NCBI GenBank assembly: GCA_002314805.1
Contig: DCHJ01000114.1
Coordinates: 11,415 to 20,188, forward strand
Length of the DNA stretch: 8,774 bases
Reading direction: 5' to 3'
From: Lachnospiraceae bacterium UBA1755
GTDB lineage: Bacteria > Bacillota > Clostridia > Lachnospirales > Lachnospiraceae
Part shown: in pieces, positions 1 through 6,861 of the stretch
How positions within the stretch are numbered: the stretch's first letter is position 1
Layout of the letters: each line of letters starts with the position of its first letter
The notes under the pieces: generated by a model
Seen by the model: the letters and a program-made list of their open reading frames with translations, nothing else
The model's database searches: none
What the model was told of the DNA's origin: nothing
Position numbers and translations under genes: made by a program

Positions 1-2
1 GA

Positions 3-338
3 CTACATCAGACCCCCGAGACCGCCCATTGTACCCATCATCCTTGAGCTTTCTTCATCTACCTTGCGCAGTGCCTCATTGACTGCGGCAAGGATCATAT
101 CCTGAAGCATCTCTACATCATCCGGATCAACTGCATCCTTTGCGATCTCAATGCTCTTGAATTCCTTCTTTCCGGTCACAACCACGTTAACGGCACCGCC
201 GCCTGCAGTTGCCGTGAATTCCTTTGTCTCAAGCTCTGCTGCCTGTGCCTGCATCTGAGCCTGCATCTTCTGTGCCTGCTTCATAAGATTGCCCATGTTC
301 TGTGGCATTCCGCCCATGTATCCGCCGTGTCTTCCCAT
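3..338 (-). CDS. ybaB: YbaB/EbfC family nucleoid-associated protein
   Basis: This is a complete 111-residue protein of the YbaB/EbfC family, small dimeric DNA-binding proteins that coat the nucleoid. The sequence shows a Met/Gly/Gln-rich N-terminus (MGRHGGYMGGMPQNMGNLMK), a Gln/Met/Ala-rich helix at about 19-36, the family core with AGGGAVNVVVTGKKE at about 45-59, and a second helical part (VEMLQDMILAAVNEALRKV) ending in a short Met/Gly tail. The family is usually about 100-110 residues, so the length fits. The ATG at 338 is preceded by AAGGAG with a 5-base spacer, which fixes the start, and the TAG stop is at 3-5. It lies downstream of dnaX in the order common in Firmicutes and many other bacteria, where recR normally follows; recR would lie off the left edge. 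Its exact cellular role is not well settled even in studied species. Confidence 0.94.
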   Translation of the reverse strand: MGRHGGYMGGMPQNMGNLMKQAQKMQAQMQAQAAELETKEFTATAGGGAVNVVVTGKKEFKSIEIAKDAVDPDDVEMLQDMILAAVNEALRKVDEESSRMMGTMGGLGGLM

Positions 339-462
339 ATCTGCTCCTTGTTCTGTTATTAATTACACTGCCTGTCGTGTATTGACCGAATGATGCTGCT
401 GTCCGGTCTGACGCCCGTACACCGTATGCGGCTGATGTCCGGAGCTTCACCCGGTCTGCTGT
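339..462 (-). other. dnaX-ybaB spacer, no terminator seen
   Basis: This 124-base gap between the dnaX stop and the ybaB start holds the ybaB ribosome binding site and little else that I can name. The octamer CAGACCGG occurs twice on the minus strand. There is a perfect 5-bp stem with an 8-base loop at 364-381 (TACAC/GTGTA) and another 5-bp pairing, GACCG/CGGTC, but neither is followed by a U-run, so neither looks like an intrinsic terminator. Read-through from dnaX into ybaB is therefore likely. An AT-rich patch (TGTAATTAAT on the minus strand) just upstream of the ribosome binding site could be a -10 element, but I see no convincing -35. Confidence 0.5.
344..349 (-). promoter_or_regulatory. 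Ribosome binding site of ybaB
   Basis: The minus strand reads AAGGAG here, followed by a 5-base spacer (CAGAT) and the ATG at 338. It is a near-consensus Shine-Dalgarno site and supports independent translation of ybaB despite the upstream dnaX gene. Confidence 0.85.
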
Positions 463-2277
463 TTAACTCTCGATTTCTATATCCATATTTATGAGCTTTC
501 CGAGTTCTTCCTCTGTCACATAGGATGTCGGAATATCGGCATTGCCTTTCAGCCTGGCGGTGAATGTAAAATCTTTGCCATATTTCTTCTTTGCAAGACC
601 GGTCATCTCCTTTACCGCGCTTTCTCTGTGCGGCGAATTGAAATGATCTGCTCTGTCAAAGACTATGATCAGGCTGTCTCCGTCATTTGTTTCAATGCCC
701 GTATCTTTTAGAAATACCCGGTTTGCACCGGTCAGCTCTGCCACCAGACCATTCCATGCCGCTTTCAGCTCCATCAGATCATCATATTGAGCCTTATGCA
801 GTCTCACTGTGCGCAGCCCGGCCGCGCCCCCTGTCGGGCTGCCCGGGTCATTGCCCGCTGCCGTCCCCGCTGTCTGTCCTCCTGCGCTGCCGTCCGGATC
901 ATTGCGGTTTAGCAATCCATTGCCTGTGCCGGTTACGCCGTCCGTTCCTGCACCATAAGCTCCGGTGAGATCAGCTGCGGCCATGCCTCCCTGACCAGCC
1001 GGTATATAGGAGATGCGCTCCCGCAATTCATTATTCACTATATTCTCAAGTCTTGAGATACGCTCAAGCAAGGCATCTGTATCAGGCTCCTGCTGCGGAG
1101 TCATAAGACGGATCACCGCCAGTTCAAGCAGCACGCGTTTCTGAGATGAATAGCGCATCCTGCCCACCAGTTCAGCAATGACCCTGATATAACGCATGAG
1201 AGTTTCTCTTGTAGCAGCTGCCGCACAGATCTTCATGGAATCAATGTTCTCCCGGGAAGCATCGATGATGCCTGCCGGATCCTCTGCGGTCCTGATGACC
1301 AGCAGATTGCGCATGAACCAGAGAAAATCCGTGGCGAACTGTGACAGCTCCTTTCCTTCATCAACCGCAGCTTCAATGATCCTGAGCGCTGCCGGGGCCG
1401 ACGCCTGATTAATGGCAGTGAAAAGCTGAGCAAAGGTTGCTGTGTCTGCCGCACCCAGTATCTCCAGGACAAGGTCATATGTGAGTTCCTCTCCCGGATG
1501 GAATGCGATGCATTCGTCCAGAAGGCTCAGTGCATCTCGCATGGCACCGTCTGCAGATTTTGCAATATATGCAATGGCACGGTCATCTATCCTGATACCT
1601 TCTGCATCTGCCAGTTCTCTGATACGCTCCGAGATCGTAGCCGCGCTGATACGCTTGAAATCATAACGCTGACACCGCGAAAGGACGGTCACAGGTATCT
1701 TGTGGACCTCTGTGGTCGCCAGAATGAATATCACGTACTCCGGCGGTTCTTCCAGTGTCTTGAGGAGAGCATTGAATGCTCCTCCGGAAAGCATATGTGC
1801 CTCGTCTATGATAAAGACCTTGTATCGTCCGACTGTCGGCGGGTACTGTACCTGCTCGCGTATATCGCGGATGTTGTCAACTCCGTTATTTGATGCGGCA
1901 TCTATCTCCATGACATTCATGGAAGCATCGTTAATGATGTCAATACAGACCGGACACTCATTGCAGGGCACGGTTAAAGCTCCTCCAGTCTGAATCGGAG
2001 CGGCTGCAGCTTTGCTATCCTCCGCTGCTTCCGGACCGGTCATCCCTTCCGGCATTGCTGCATCTGTCAGAAAACCGGCATTCTCACAGTTGACCGCACG
2101 GGCAAATATTTTGGCAACGCTGGTCTTGCCTGTGCCCCGTGTACCACAAAAGAGGTAGGCGTGTCCAATTCGACCGGATGCTACCTGATTTTTAAGCGTG
2201 GTTATTATGGCATCCTGACCTCTGACCTCATCAAAAGTTTTCGGACGCCATTTTCTGTATAGTGCTTGATATGACAT
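463..2277 (-). CDS. dnaX: DNA polymerase III subunit gamma/tau
   Basis: DnaX is the motor subunit of the clamp loader, using ATP to load the sliding clamp onto primed DNA. The 604 residues show the family start MSYQALYRKWRPKTFDEVRG, Walker A GTRGTGKTS (45-53), zinc cysteines C64, C105, C108 and C111, Walker B VFIIDEAH (154-161), sensor 1 LATTE (186-190) and the SRC arginine-finger motif (200-202). The clamp-loader collar domain runs to about 400, followed by a Gly/Ala-rich linker (427-487; bases 817-999) and a tau-like C-terminal domain (about 488-604) ending in acidic residues. Between C64 and C105 there are 40 residues, where the E. coli protein has 8. I see no A-AAA-AAG slippery site, so a frameshifted short form is not evident. 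The gene starts 12 bp after the permease stop; upstream there is only a weak, very close AGG, which suggests translational coupling. Confidence 0.97.
   Translation of the reverse strand: MSYQALYRKWRPKTFDEVRGQDAIITTLKNQVASGRIGHAYLFCGTRGTGKTSVAKIFARAVNCENAGFLTDAAMPEGMTGPEAAEDSKAAAAPIQTGGALTVPCNECPVCIDIINDASMNVMEIDAASNNGVDNIRDIREQVQYPPTVGRYKVFIIDEAHMLSGGAFNALLKTLEEPPEYVIFILATTEVHKIPVTVLSRCQRYDFKRISAATISERIRELADAEGIRIDDRAIAYIAKSADGAMRDALSLLDECIAFHPGEELTYDLVLEILGAADTATFAQLFTAINQASAPAALRIIEAAVDEGKELSQFATDFLWFMRNLLVIRTAEDPAGIIDASRENIDSMKICAAAATRETLMRYIRVIAELVGRMRYSSQKRVLLELAVIRLMTPQQEPDTDALLERISRLENIVNNELRERISYIPAGQGGMAAADLTGAYGAGTDGVTGTGNGLLNRNDPDGSAGGQTAGTAAGNDPGSPTGGAAGLRTVRLHKAQYDDLMELKAAWNGLVAELTGANRVFLKDTGIETNDGDSLIIVFDRADHFNSPHRESAVKEMTGLAKKKYGKDFTFTARLKGNADIPTSYVTEEELGKLINMDIEIES
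1966..2085 (-). other. Expanded loop in the DnaX zinc module
   Basis: These codons (residues 65-104) lie between the first zinc cysteine C64 and the CNECPVC cluster. The segment is rich in Ala, Gly, Glu and Thr (for example EAAEDSKAAAAPIQTGG) and looks unstructured. The corresponding loop in E. coli DnaX has 8 residues, so about 32 are extra. All four cysteines are kept, so the zinc site should still form, with the extra chain looping out. The reading frame is intact across it and the surrounding AAA+ motifs are normal. Confidence 0.75.
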
Positions 2278-2289
2278 ACCTGTATTCTA

Positions 2290-3129
2290 TCATACTTTCC
2301 TACTCGGTCCAACATTCCGAACGGAAAATAATACCAATATGATACTGATAATAAGCTGCACTGCGGTTCCGACAGCAAACCATGCCTGAGCAGACAGAGT
2401 AATAACCGTATTGTACCGTGCCGCCAGCTGTTCCATTGCATTTTTCTCTCCCATTGTGTCGCTGATGACCGCATAGAAGGTGGAGGCCGGATTTGCCAGC
2501 ATCAGATAATGTGTATAGCCTGCGCTCCCTGTAAGATTGAAGGTCAGATGGCAGAGCCCTGCGGTGCCTCCGACCAGTATCACCACCGCCGCATAGGAAA
2601 TTGCAGTCGCAAAGCTGCTCCGCCTGCAGAAGGATGATGCCCAGACACCGATGCTCGCAGTAATTATTGCGGCTGTCACGAAGGAGACCAGGATAAGAGC
2701 AAGGCTCGACAACGTAACCCCGCCGTATACAAACACCAGCGAAAGGATAGGCAGTGAGGACACCAGGATGATCAGTACATTTGAAAGTCCCGAAAGGAGC
2801 TTTCCTGTTACGATCTTTACAGGCGTAAGTCTTGTGGTCAGCATGATATCAAGAGTGCGCCGTTCCCTTTCTCCACTGATACTGCCTGCCGTAAGTGCCG
2901 GCATCACAAAAAGTATCAGTACAAATTCGATTATCGCCACATATATGAAGATCCCGATGAATACAGAATAATCCATCTGTGCATTATCTCTGGCAATATT
3001 GATGGCAGCTGCCATATTTGTCAGAGCGAAGGCTGCCAGAATGAAATTGAAGACAGCAAGAATAAGCGGAGTCTTGATGCTCCGTGAGCTTACCTTCATC
3101 TCTCTTGTAAATACCGGATTCCTGATCAT
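2290..3129 (-). CDS. ABC-2 type transporter permease
   Basis: This is a 279-residue integral membrane protein that should form the membrane channel for the ATPase encoded just upstream. About six hydrophobic segments are visible, near residues 20-43, 55-78, 112-134, 140-165, 172-195 and 250-269. The cytoplasmic stretch GSISGERERRTLDIMLTTR (about 82-100), followed by LTPVKIVTGKLL, is the hallmark of ABC-2 permeases of the Gld/Nos/Nat type, where it forms the coupling region that contacts the ATPase. The N-terminus MIRNPVFTREMKVSSRS is also typical: a short cytoplasmic leader with a RE.K motif. The ATG at 3129 has AAGGA with a 6-base spacer (AGAATA), a good ribosome binding site. It follows the ATPase gene by 65 bp. 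Substrate and direction are not evident, although the family mostly exports. Confidence 0.9.
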   Translation of the reverse strand: MIRNPVFTREMKVSSRSIKTPLILAVFNFILAAFALTNMAAAINIARDNAQMDYSVFIGIFIYVAIIEFVLILFVMPALTAGSISGERERRTLDIMLTTRLTPVKIVTGKLLSGLSNVLIILVSSLPILSLVFVYGGVTLSSLALILVSFVTAAIITASIGVWASSFCRRSSFATAISYAAVVILVGGTAGLCHLTFNLTGSAGYTHYLMLANPASTFYAVISDTMGEKNAMEQLAARYNTVITLSAQAWFAVGTAVQLIISIILVLFSVRNVGPSRKV

Positions 3130-3135
3130 TATTCT

Positions 3136-3140
3136 TCCTT
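3136..3140 (-). promoter_or_regulatory. Ribosome binding site of the ABC-2 permease
   Basis: The minus strand reads AAGGA, 6 bases before the ATG at 3129. It supports the chosen permease start and separate ribosome entry after the 65-bp gap from the ATPase gene. Confidence 0.7.
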
Positions 3141-3194
3141 ATTCCCGATATGCACGGCCGATTCAGACCTTGTGACTGACGCGGACCGATCTCC

Positions 3195-4166
3195 TCAGAC
3201 GTCGTCCCGCGCGCTGCGGAAATCCTCTTCCATGATTATTTTCTCTTCGGTATGATCCGTGATCTGCATGAAGTAGGTCTCAAGGCTGCCGGGTTCGCGG
3301 ACAAACTCCCTGACCGGGATATCCGCCGAGATCAGCTGCTCAAGCAATGCCGCCTCATCCTCTCTGGAGCCCTCAAAATTGAGCAGAAACTGCCTGCCAC
3401 TTACCGAGATCGTCTTTACTCCCGGATTGCGCTTCATTATCATCATAGCATCCCGCACCCCGTCCATCACCGTGATCCGGATCGGATTGGAGCTTTCGAT
3501 CCTCGCCATGATATCCTCCATCGCGCCGCTCAGCAGCATCTTACCGCCTTCCATAATACCGATATCTGTGCACATCTGGCTCAGTTCAGACAGGATATGC
3601 GAACTGACAAGCAGAGTCTTACCTGCATCGTGCAGCTCCCTCATCATCTCCTTGAATTCAAATCTGGTCCTGGGATCCAGTCCGCTGGTCGGCTCATCCA
3701 TAATGAGAAGCTGCGGGTCATGGATCAGTGCCCTTGCCAGACACAGCCTCTGCTGCATACCCCTTGACAGTGAGTCCACGTGATATTCAAGCTTATCCTC
3801 AAGCCCCACCTGTCCAAGGAGATTCTCACAGCGCTTTCTTCCCGAAAGTCCTTCTATGCCGTATGCCGCCGCAAAAAATTCCATATATTCCCAGACTGTG
3901 AGGTTATCATAGATCCCCAGACTGTCCGGCACATAGCCTATAAGCTCCTGTACCTTTTCCCTGGAATTGCGGGTGCTCATGCCTGCTATCCTGACCTCTC
4001 CGCTGTCCGGAACGAGCAGTCCCGCAATGATCTTTATCGCCGTAGTCTTACCGGCTCCGTTGGGTCCGACCAGCCCGAACAGGCTGCCTTCCTCAAGGTG
4101 CAGCTCAAACCCATTAAGCGCGTGGGTCTTTCCATATGTCTTTTTAATATCAATTAAATCAAGCAT
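3195..4166 (-). CDS. ABC transporter ATP-binding protein (ABC-2 type)
   Basis: This 323-residue cytoplasmic ATPase should power the ABC-2 permease encoded next. The nucleotide-binding domain covers about 1-215: Walker A GPNGAGKTT (34-42), Q-loop region IGYVPD (76-81), signature LSRGMQQR (133-140), Walker B LLIMDEPTSGLD (153-164) and the H-loop SSH (188-190). Two positions differ from the textbook consensus: Asp81 stands where the Q-loop Gln usually is, and the signature is LSRGM rather than LSGGQ. Both variants occur in ABC-2 drug and polysaccharide-type ATPases, so the protein should still be active. The C-terminal 100 residues resemble the DUF4162-type tail of this subfamily and end in an acidic stretch. 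The gene begins 40 bp after the upstream membrane-protein gene; the ribosome site is weak (GAAAG directly before ATG), so coupling is possible. Confidence 0.95.
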   Translation of the reverse strand: MLDLIDIKKTYGKTHALNGFELHLEEGSLFGLVGPNGAGKTTAIKIIAGLLVPDSGEVRIAGMSTRNSREKVQELIGYVPDSLGIYDNLTVWEYMEFFAAAYGIEGLSGRKRCENLLGQVGLEDKLEYHVDSLSRGMQQRLCLARALIHDPQLLIMDEPTSGLDPRTRFEFKEMMRELHDAGKTLLVSSHILSELSQMCTDIGIMEGGKMLLSGAMEDIMARIESSNPIRITVMDGVRDAMMIMKRNPGVKTISVSGRQFLLNFEGSREDEAALLEQLISADIPVREFVREPGSLETYFMQITDHTEEKIIMEEDFRSARDDV

Positions 4167-4206
4167 CTTTCATCAATGTCCATCTTTATCATGTACCTGA
4201 TCCGGA

Positions 4207-6861
4207 TTATTCATGAGCATCTGCCTCTGTCCCGACCACGCATACCATCGGCAGTGCCACCTTCTCACCGACCGGGGCATCTCCCTCATATGAGTATCTT
4301 GCAGTTATGGTATTGGACGGTGACAGATATTGTGAGAGACTGTCCATATCATAGACTGTCTTATCTGTATCAAGCTTATCGTAGGCACCTGTCGAATAGT
4401 TGTAGAGAGACACCGAACCCGTAAACAATCTGCTGAAGGAAGCAGGATCCGCCCATTCAAATATGACATTCAAAAGCTGCATATCCCCGCCCAGGTGGTA
4501 CTCAAGGACACAGGGCGCTCCCACTGTCATAGTATTGAGACGGTAATCATAATCTCCGCTTATTACTGCCGGTCCCTTGACGAGAACTGACTGGTAAAGC
4601 CTGTCGTCACTGTAATTGTATGTATACAGTGTACTGCTGACCATCGTGAGTCCTCTGCCGTTGATATCAGCATTTCTGACCATTTCATCCGCCGCTGCCC
4701 TGTCCTCATTCTTAAAGCCAATGACACGGACATCTGTGCTGTAACCGTTGACGTACATATCCCTGTAGAATGCTATGACGCCTGCCTTTTCTTCGTCCTC
4801 TGACAGGAGCCCTGCCACTTCTCTGCCTGATGAGAGAGGTACATTTACAACCTTGAGATCATCCAGTCTGACTGTCTGCCCCCTCGGGATATCCCCAAGC
4901 TTTACCACCTTGCCGAAGAAGATCATGGCCGCATCCGTAACATCATAATCAAAGTTATTGGATATCTCGCCTTTCAGTTCATTGCCGTATATATTCACCT
5001 CTCCTGAAAAGCCGGCTCCGCTCTCATTGTCAGCAGCTTTTTCCATTGAGAAATACTGCGGGTTGAACGCACCGACCTCACCGACGGTGATATTTACTCC
5101 TCCGACTGCCCTCGCTATAAGTGTGCTCACATCAATCGGATCGGACCAGTCTTCGGCTGTCCGTATTACTGCTGTATTCTTTCTGACCGGATAAACAGTA
5201 TACTCAGGACTCACACTTACTGAGTATTTCTTATTATAAGGGTTACGCAGGTTCAGGAAGGTCGTCTCCGCAACCGTATCCTCGTCTGCCTCGATTATCG
5301 TTGAAAAGTTGTAGAAGGTATTGTCAAACCGCGTGCGGCTCCCCACAAGATAGATGATAATTGTAAAGAAAACCGAAAGTATCACCACGCCGACACGGTA
5401 CAGTGCACTGAAGCTTCTCTGTTTAAGGAAAAGATACAGCACCGGTCCTGCCAGCAGTATGAATGCAGCTATGCTCAGCGCATATATACCTATCGGAGGT
5501 ATACGACTAAGGTCCCCCGTACTGACAAGTGCGGAAATACTGTCATAACGCGTATTGTCACTGCCGTATACTTCGCCTGCAAGATAATCCATGCGGTCCT
5601 CTCCCAGGCAGGCTGAGAGCACATCAACCGGATAGGTCTTATGCCTGGATGCATAATCCGCAGTATCCGCAAAATCATAGGCCGAGACAACAATAAGCCC
5701 GTTTTCTTTATTGGATGCGATAAGCAATGGCAGGCCGTTATCCTGCGCCACCACATTGCCGCCGTGCATGTCCACTTCTGCGCAGTGGATCTCCACATAT
5801 TCCGAATCAGGTCTGCCCATATCCGGTCCCGTGGAGAAATTTACGTCGCATATCTCCGGCATCTCATACATATCATCAAGGAGCTCCGGAGCATACCGTC
5901 CCAGTGTATCGTCTATCCTTGCTCCTGTGCCAAGCACCAGCACGCCTCCGCTGCTTACCCATTCCATGAGGGCATGGGACTGAGCCTCATCCAGATTCCT
6001 TATCTTATAATTGCTGATGATGATCACATCCAGCATATCAAGCCCCCTTGACTGTCGCGGGAAGGAATCAGCATCCAAAGTGAAGGCCCTTGATCTGAGC
6101 AGTCCGTAATGCAGCGATACATCATTGAAATAGCTCAGCCTCTCCGGTGTATCCGAAAGCACCCCTACAAAAAGCTGTGCATTGTTGGCATCGATACCAA
6201 GGTTTATATCCCTGTCTATAAAAGTATTGCCATCATTGTCATTGAGCTTAAGATGCAGACTGGTCGCACTTATCCCCAGCGGGATATAGTAAGTCACCTT
6301 CATGCTCTGATCTCTGGCAAGGATTATCTCATTTCTGTATTCACTGATCCTGTCATCGGATTCGCGGCTGTATATGCTGATGCTGCCGTCAAAATCCACT
6401 ATACCGGTATTGGTGTATATGATATTGAGCGGCATGTATCTGCCGCCCTTTGCATTGTTCTCAAAACCGTAGCTTAGCTCGATTGAAACCGGAGATATGA
6501 CATCGACTGTCGCAGTTTCATCCGTTGCTTCCGCAATCAGTCTACCGGCATGCGCACCCGCAGTCACCGATGAGTTCCCGCTGCTCATTCCCCTGGCTGC
6601 CATATATGAGGAAACAGATGTTATCCCTGTCAGAATACTGCTCTCCGTCTCCTCCAAAGCTTCAGCGATCAGTCTCTCAACATGCGCACCCGCAGTCCCC
6701 AATGAATTGCCTCTGCTCATTCCCCAGGCTGCCATATATGAGGAGACGGATGTTCCTGCATATGAAAAAAAAGGCAGCAGCAGGACTATTGCCGGGATCA
6801 GCACCAGAGTTATGAGTTTTTTCTTAAATATCCGTACTTTCAAAATGCTCTCTGTTTTCAT
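4207..6861 (-). CDS. Large exported membrane protein with GATase-like domain, ABC-associated
   Basis: I do not recognise a named gene. Counted from the preferred ATG at 6861 (884 aa; a TTG codon sits at 6864), the N-terminus is basic and then hydrophobic (KKKLITLVLIPAIVLLLPFF), a signal peptide or anchor ending near FSYAG. Two 44-residue tandem repeats follow (about 37-116), then a beta-rich region (about 120-225) and a probable Rossmann or class-I-GATase-like domain (about 230-430). This last contains DVIIISNYKIRNLD and a helix leading to WVSSGGVLVLGTGARID; no Cys-His-Glu amidotransferase triad is apparent. Two membrane helices (about 456-479 and 488-506) carry IPPIGIYALSIAAFILLAGP, and a beta-rich 375-residue C-terminal region follows. 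Most of the mass is probably extracytoplasmic. Related proteins with this layout often sit beside ABC-2 transporters in Firmicutes, like the GldG auxiliary of Gld systems; that parallel is inference. The start overlaps the kinase gene by 38 bp and has AAGG 9 bases upstream. Confidence 0.82.
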   Translation of the reverse strand: MKTESILKVRIFKKKLITLVLIPAIVLLLPFFSYAGTSVSSYMAAWGMSRGNSLGTAGAHVERLIAEALEETESSILTGITSVSSYMAARGMSSGNSSVTAGAHAGRLIAEATDETATVDVISPVSIELSYGFENNAKGGRYMPLNIIYTNTGIVDFDGSISIYSRESDDRISEYRNEIILARDQSMKVTYYIPLGISATSLHLKLNDNDGNTFIDRDINLGIDANNAQLFVGVLSDTPERLSYFNDVSLHYGLLRSRAFTLDADSFPRQSRGLDMLDVIIISNYKIRNLDEAQSHALMEWVSSGGVLVLGTGARIDDTLGRYAPELLDDMYEMPEICDVNFSTGPDMGRPDSEYVEIHCAEVDMHGGNVVAQDNGLPLLIASNKENGLIVVSAYDFADTADYASRHKTYPVDVLSACLGEDRMDYLAGEVYGSDNTRYDSISALVSTGDLSRIPPIGIYALSIAAFILLAGPVLYLFLKQRSFSALYRVGVVILSVFFTIIIYLVGSRTRFDNTFYNFSTIIEADEDTVAETTFLNLRNPYNKKYSVSVSPEYTVYPVRKNTAVIRTAEDWSDPIDVSTLIARAVGGVNITVGEVGAFNPQYFSMEKAADNESGAGFSGEVNIYGNELKGEISNNFDYDVTDAAMIFFGKVVKLGDIPRGQTVRLDDLKVVNVPLSSGREVAGLLSEDEEKAGVIAFYRDMYVNGYSTDVRVIGFKNEDRAAADEMVRNADINGRGLTMVSSTLYTYNYSDDRLYQSVLVKGPAVISGDYDYRLNTMTVGAPCVLEYHLGGDMQLLNVIFEWADPASFSRLFTGSVSLYNYSTGAYDKLDTDKTVYDMDSLSQYLSPSNTITARYSYEGDAPVGEKVALPMVCVVGTEADAHE
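6490..6753 (-). repeat. Tandem 132-bp (44-codon) duplication inside the membrane-protein gene
   Basis: Two adjacent in-frame units begin at 6753 and at 6621, a period of exactly 132 bp. The first 108 bases of each (6753-6646 and 6621-6514) match at about 88 of 108 positions by hand alignment. The 36 encoded residues match at 28 positions, both starting TSVSSYMAA and containing TAGAH and RLIAEA. The last eight codons of each unit have diverged. The units lie immediately after the signal peptide and before the beta-rich mature domain, so they would form the exposed N-terminus of the exported protein. Their function is unknown to me. Confidence 0.9.

Noticed and set aside
229..450. Possible 73-residue minus-strand ORF overlapping the ybaB start
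   Set aside because: It is a frame-shifted shadow of ybaB with no ribosome site or family resemblance, while ybaB has a near-consensus site and conserved residues.
339..462. Intrinsic terminator or small RNA (including 4.5S SRP RNA, often near dnaX in Firmicutes)
   Set aside because: Only 5-bp stems without U-runs are present, and the gap lacks the long GC-rich hairpin and conserved tetraloop of SRP RNA. The 12-bp gap upstream of dnaX cannot hold an RNA gene.
1498..1893. Plus-strand ORFs opposite dnaX and opposite the other genes (for example 3252-3767 and 5641-6051)
   Set aside because: They are antisense to well-supported genes, have no recognisable domains and arise from codon bias on the coding strand.
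463..2277. Programmed frameshift in dnaX producing a short gamma form
   Set aside because: I found no A-AAA-AAG type slippery heptamer in frame near the linker; the longest A-runs on the coding strand lie elsewhere and out of phase.
3130..3194. Three ATCGG pentamers in the ATPase-permease gap as an operator
   Set aside because: The copies are short and unevenly spaced; this could easily be chance in a 65-bp gap.
6490..6753. Insertion sequence or transposon remnant as the source of the tandem repeat
   Set aside because: There are no terminal inverted repeats or transposase-like residues; the pattern is a simple in-frame duplication.
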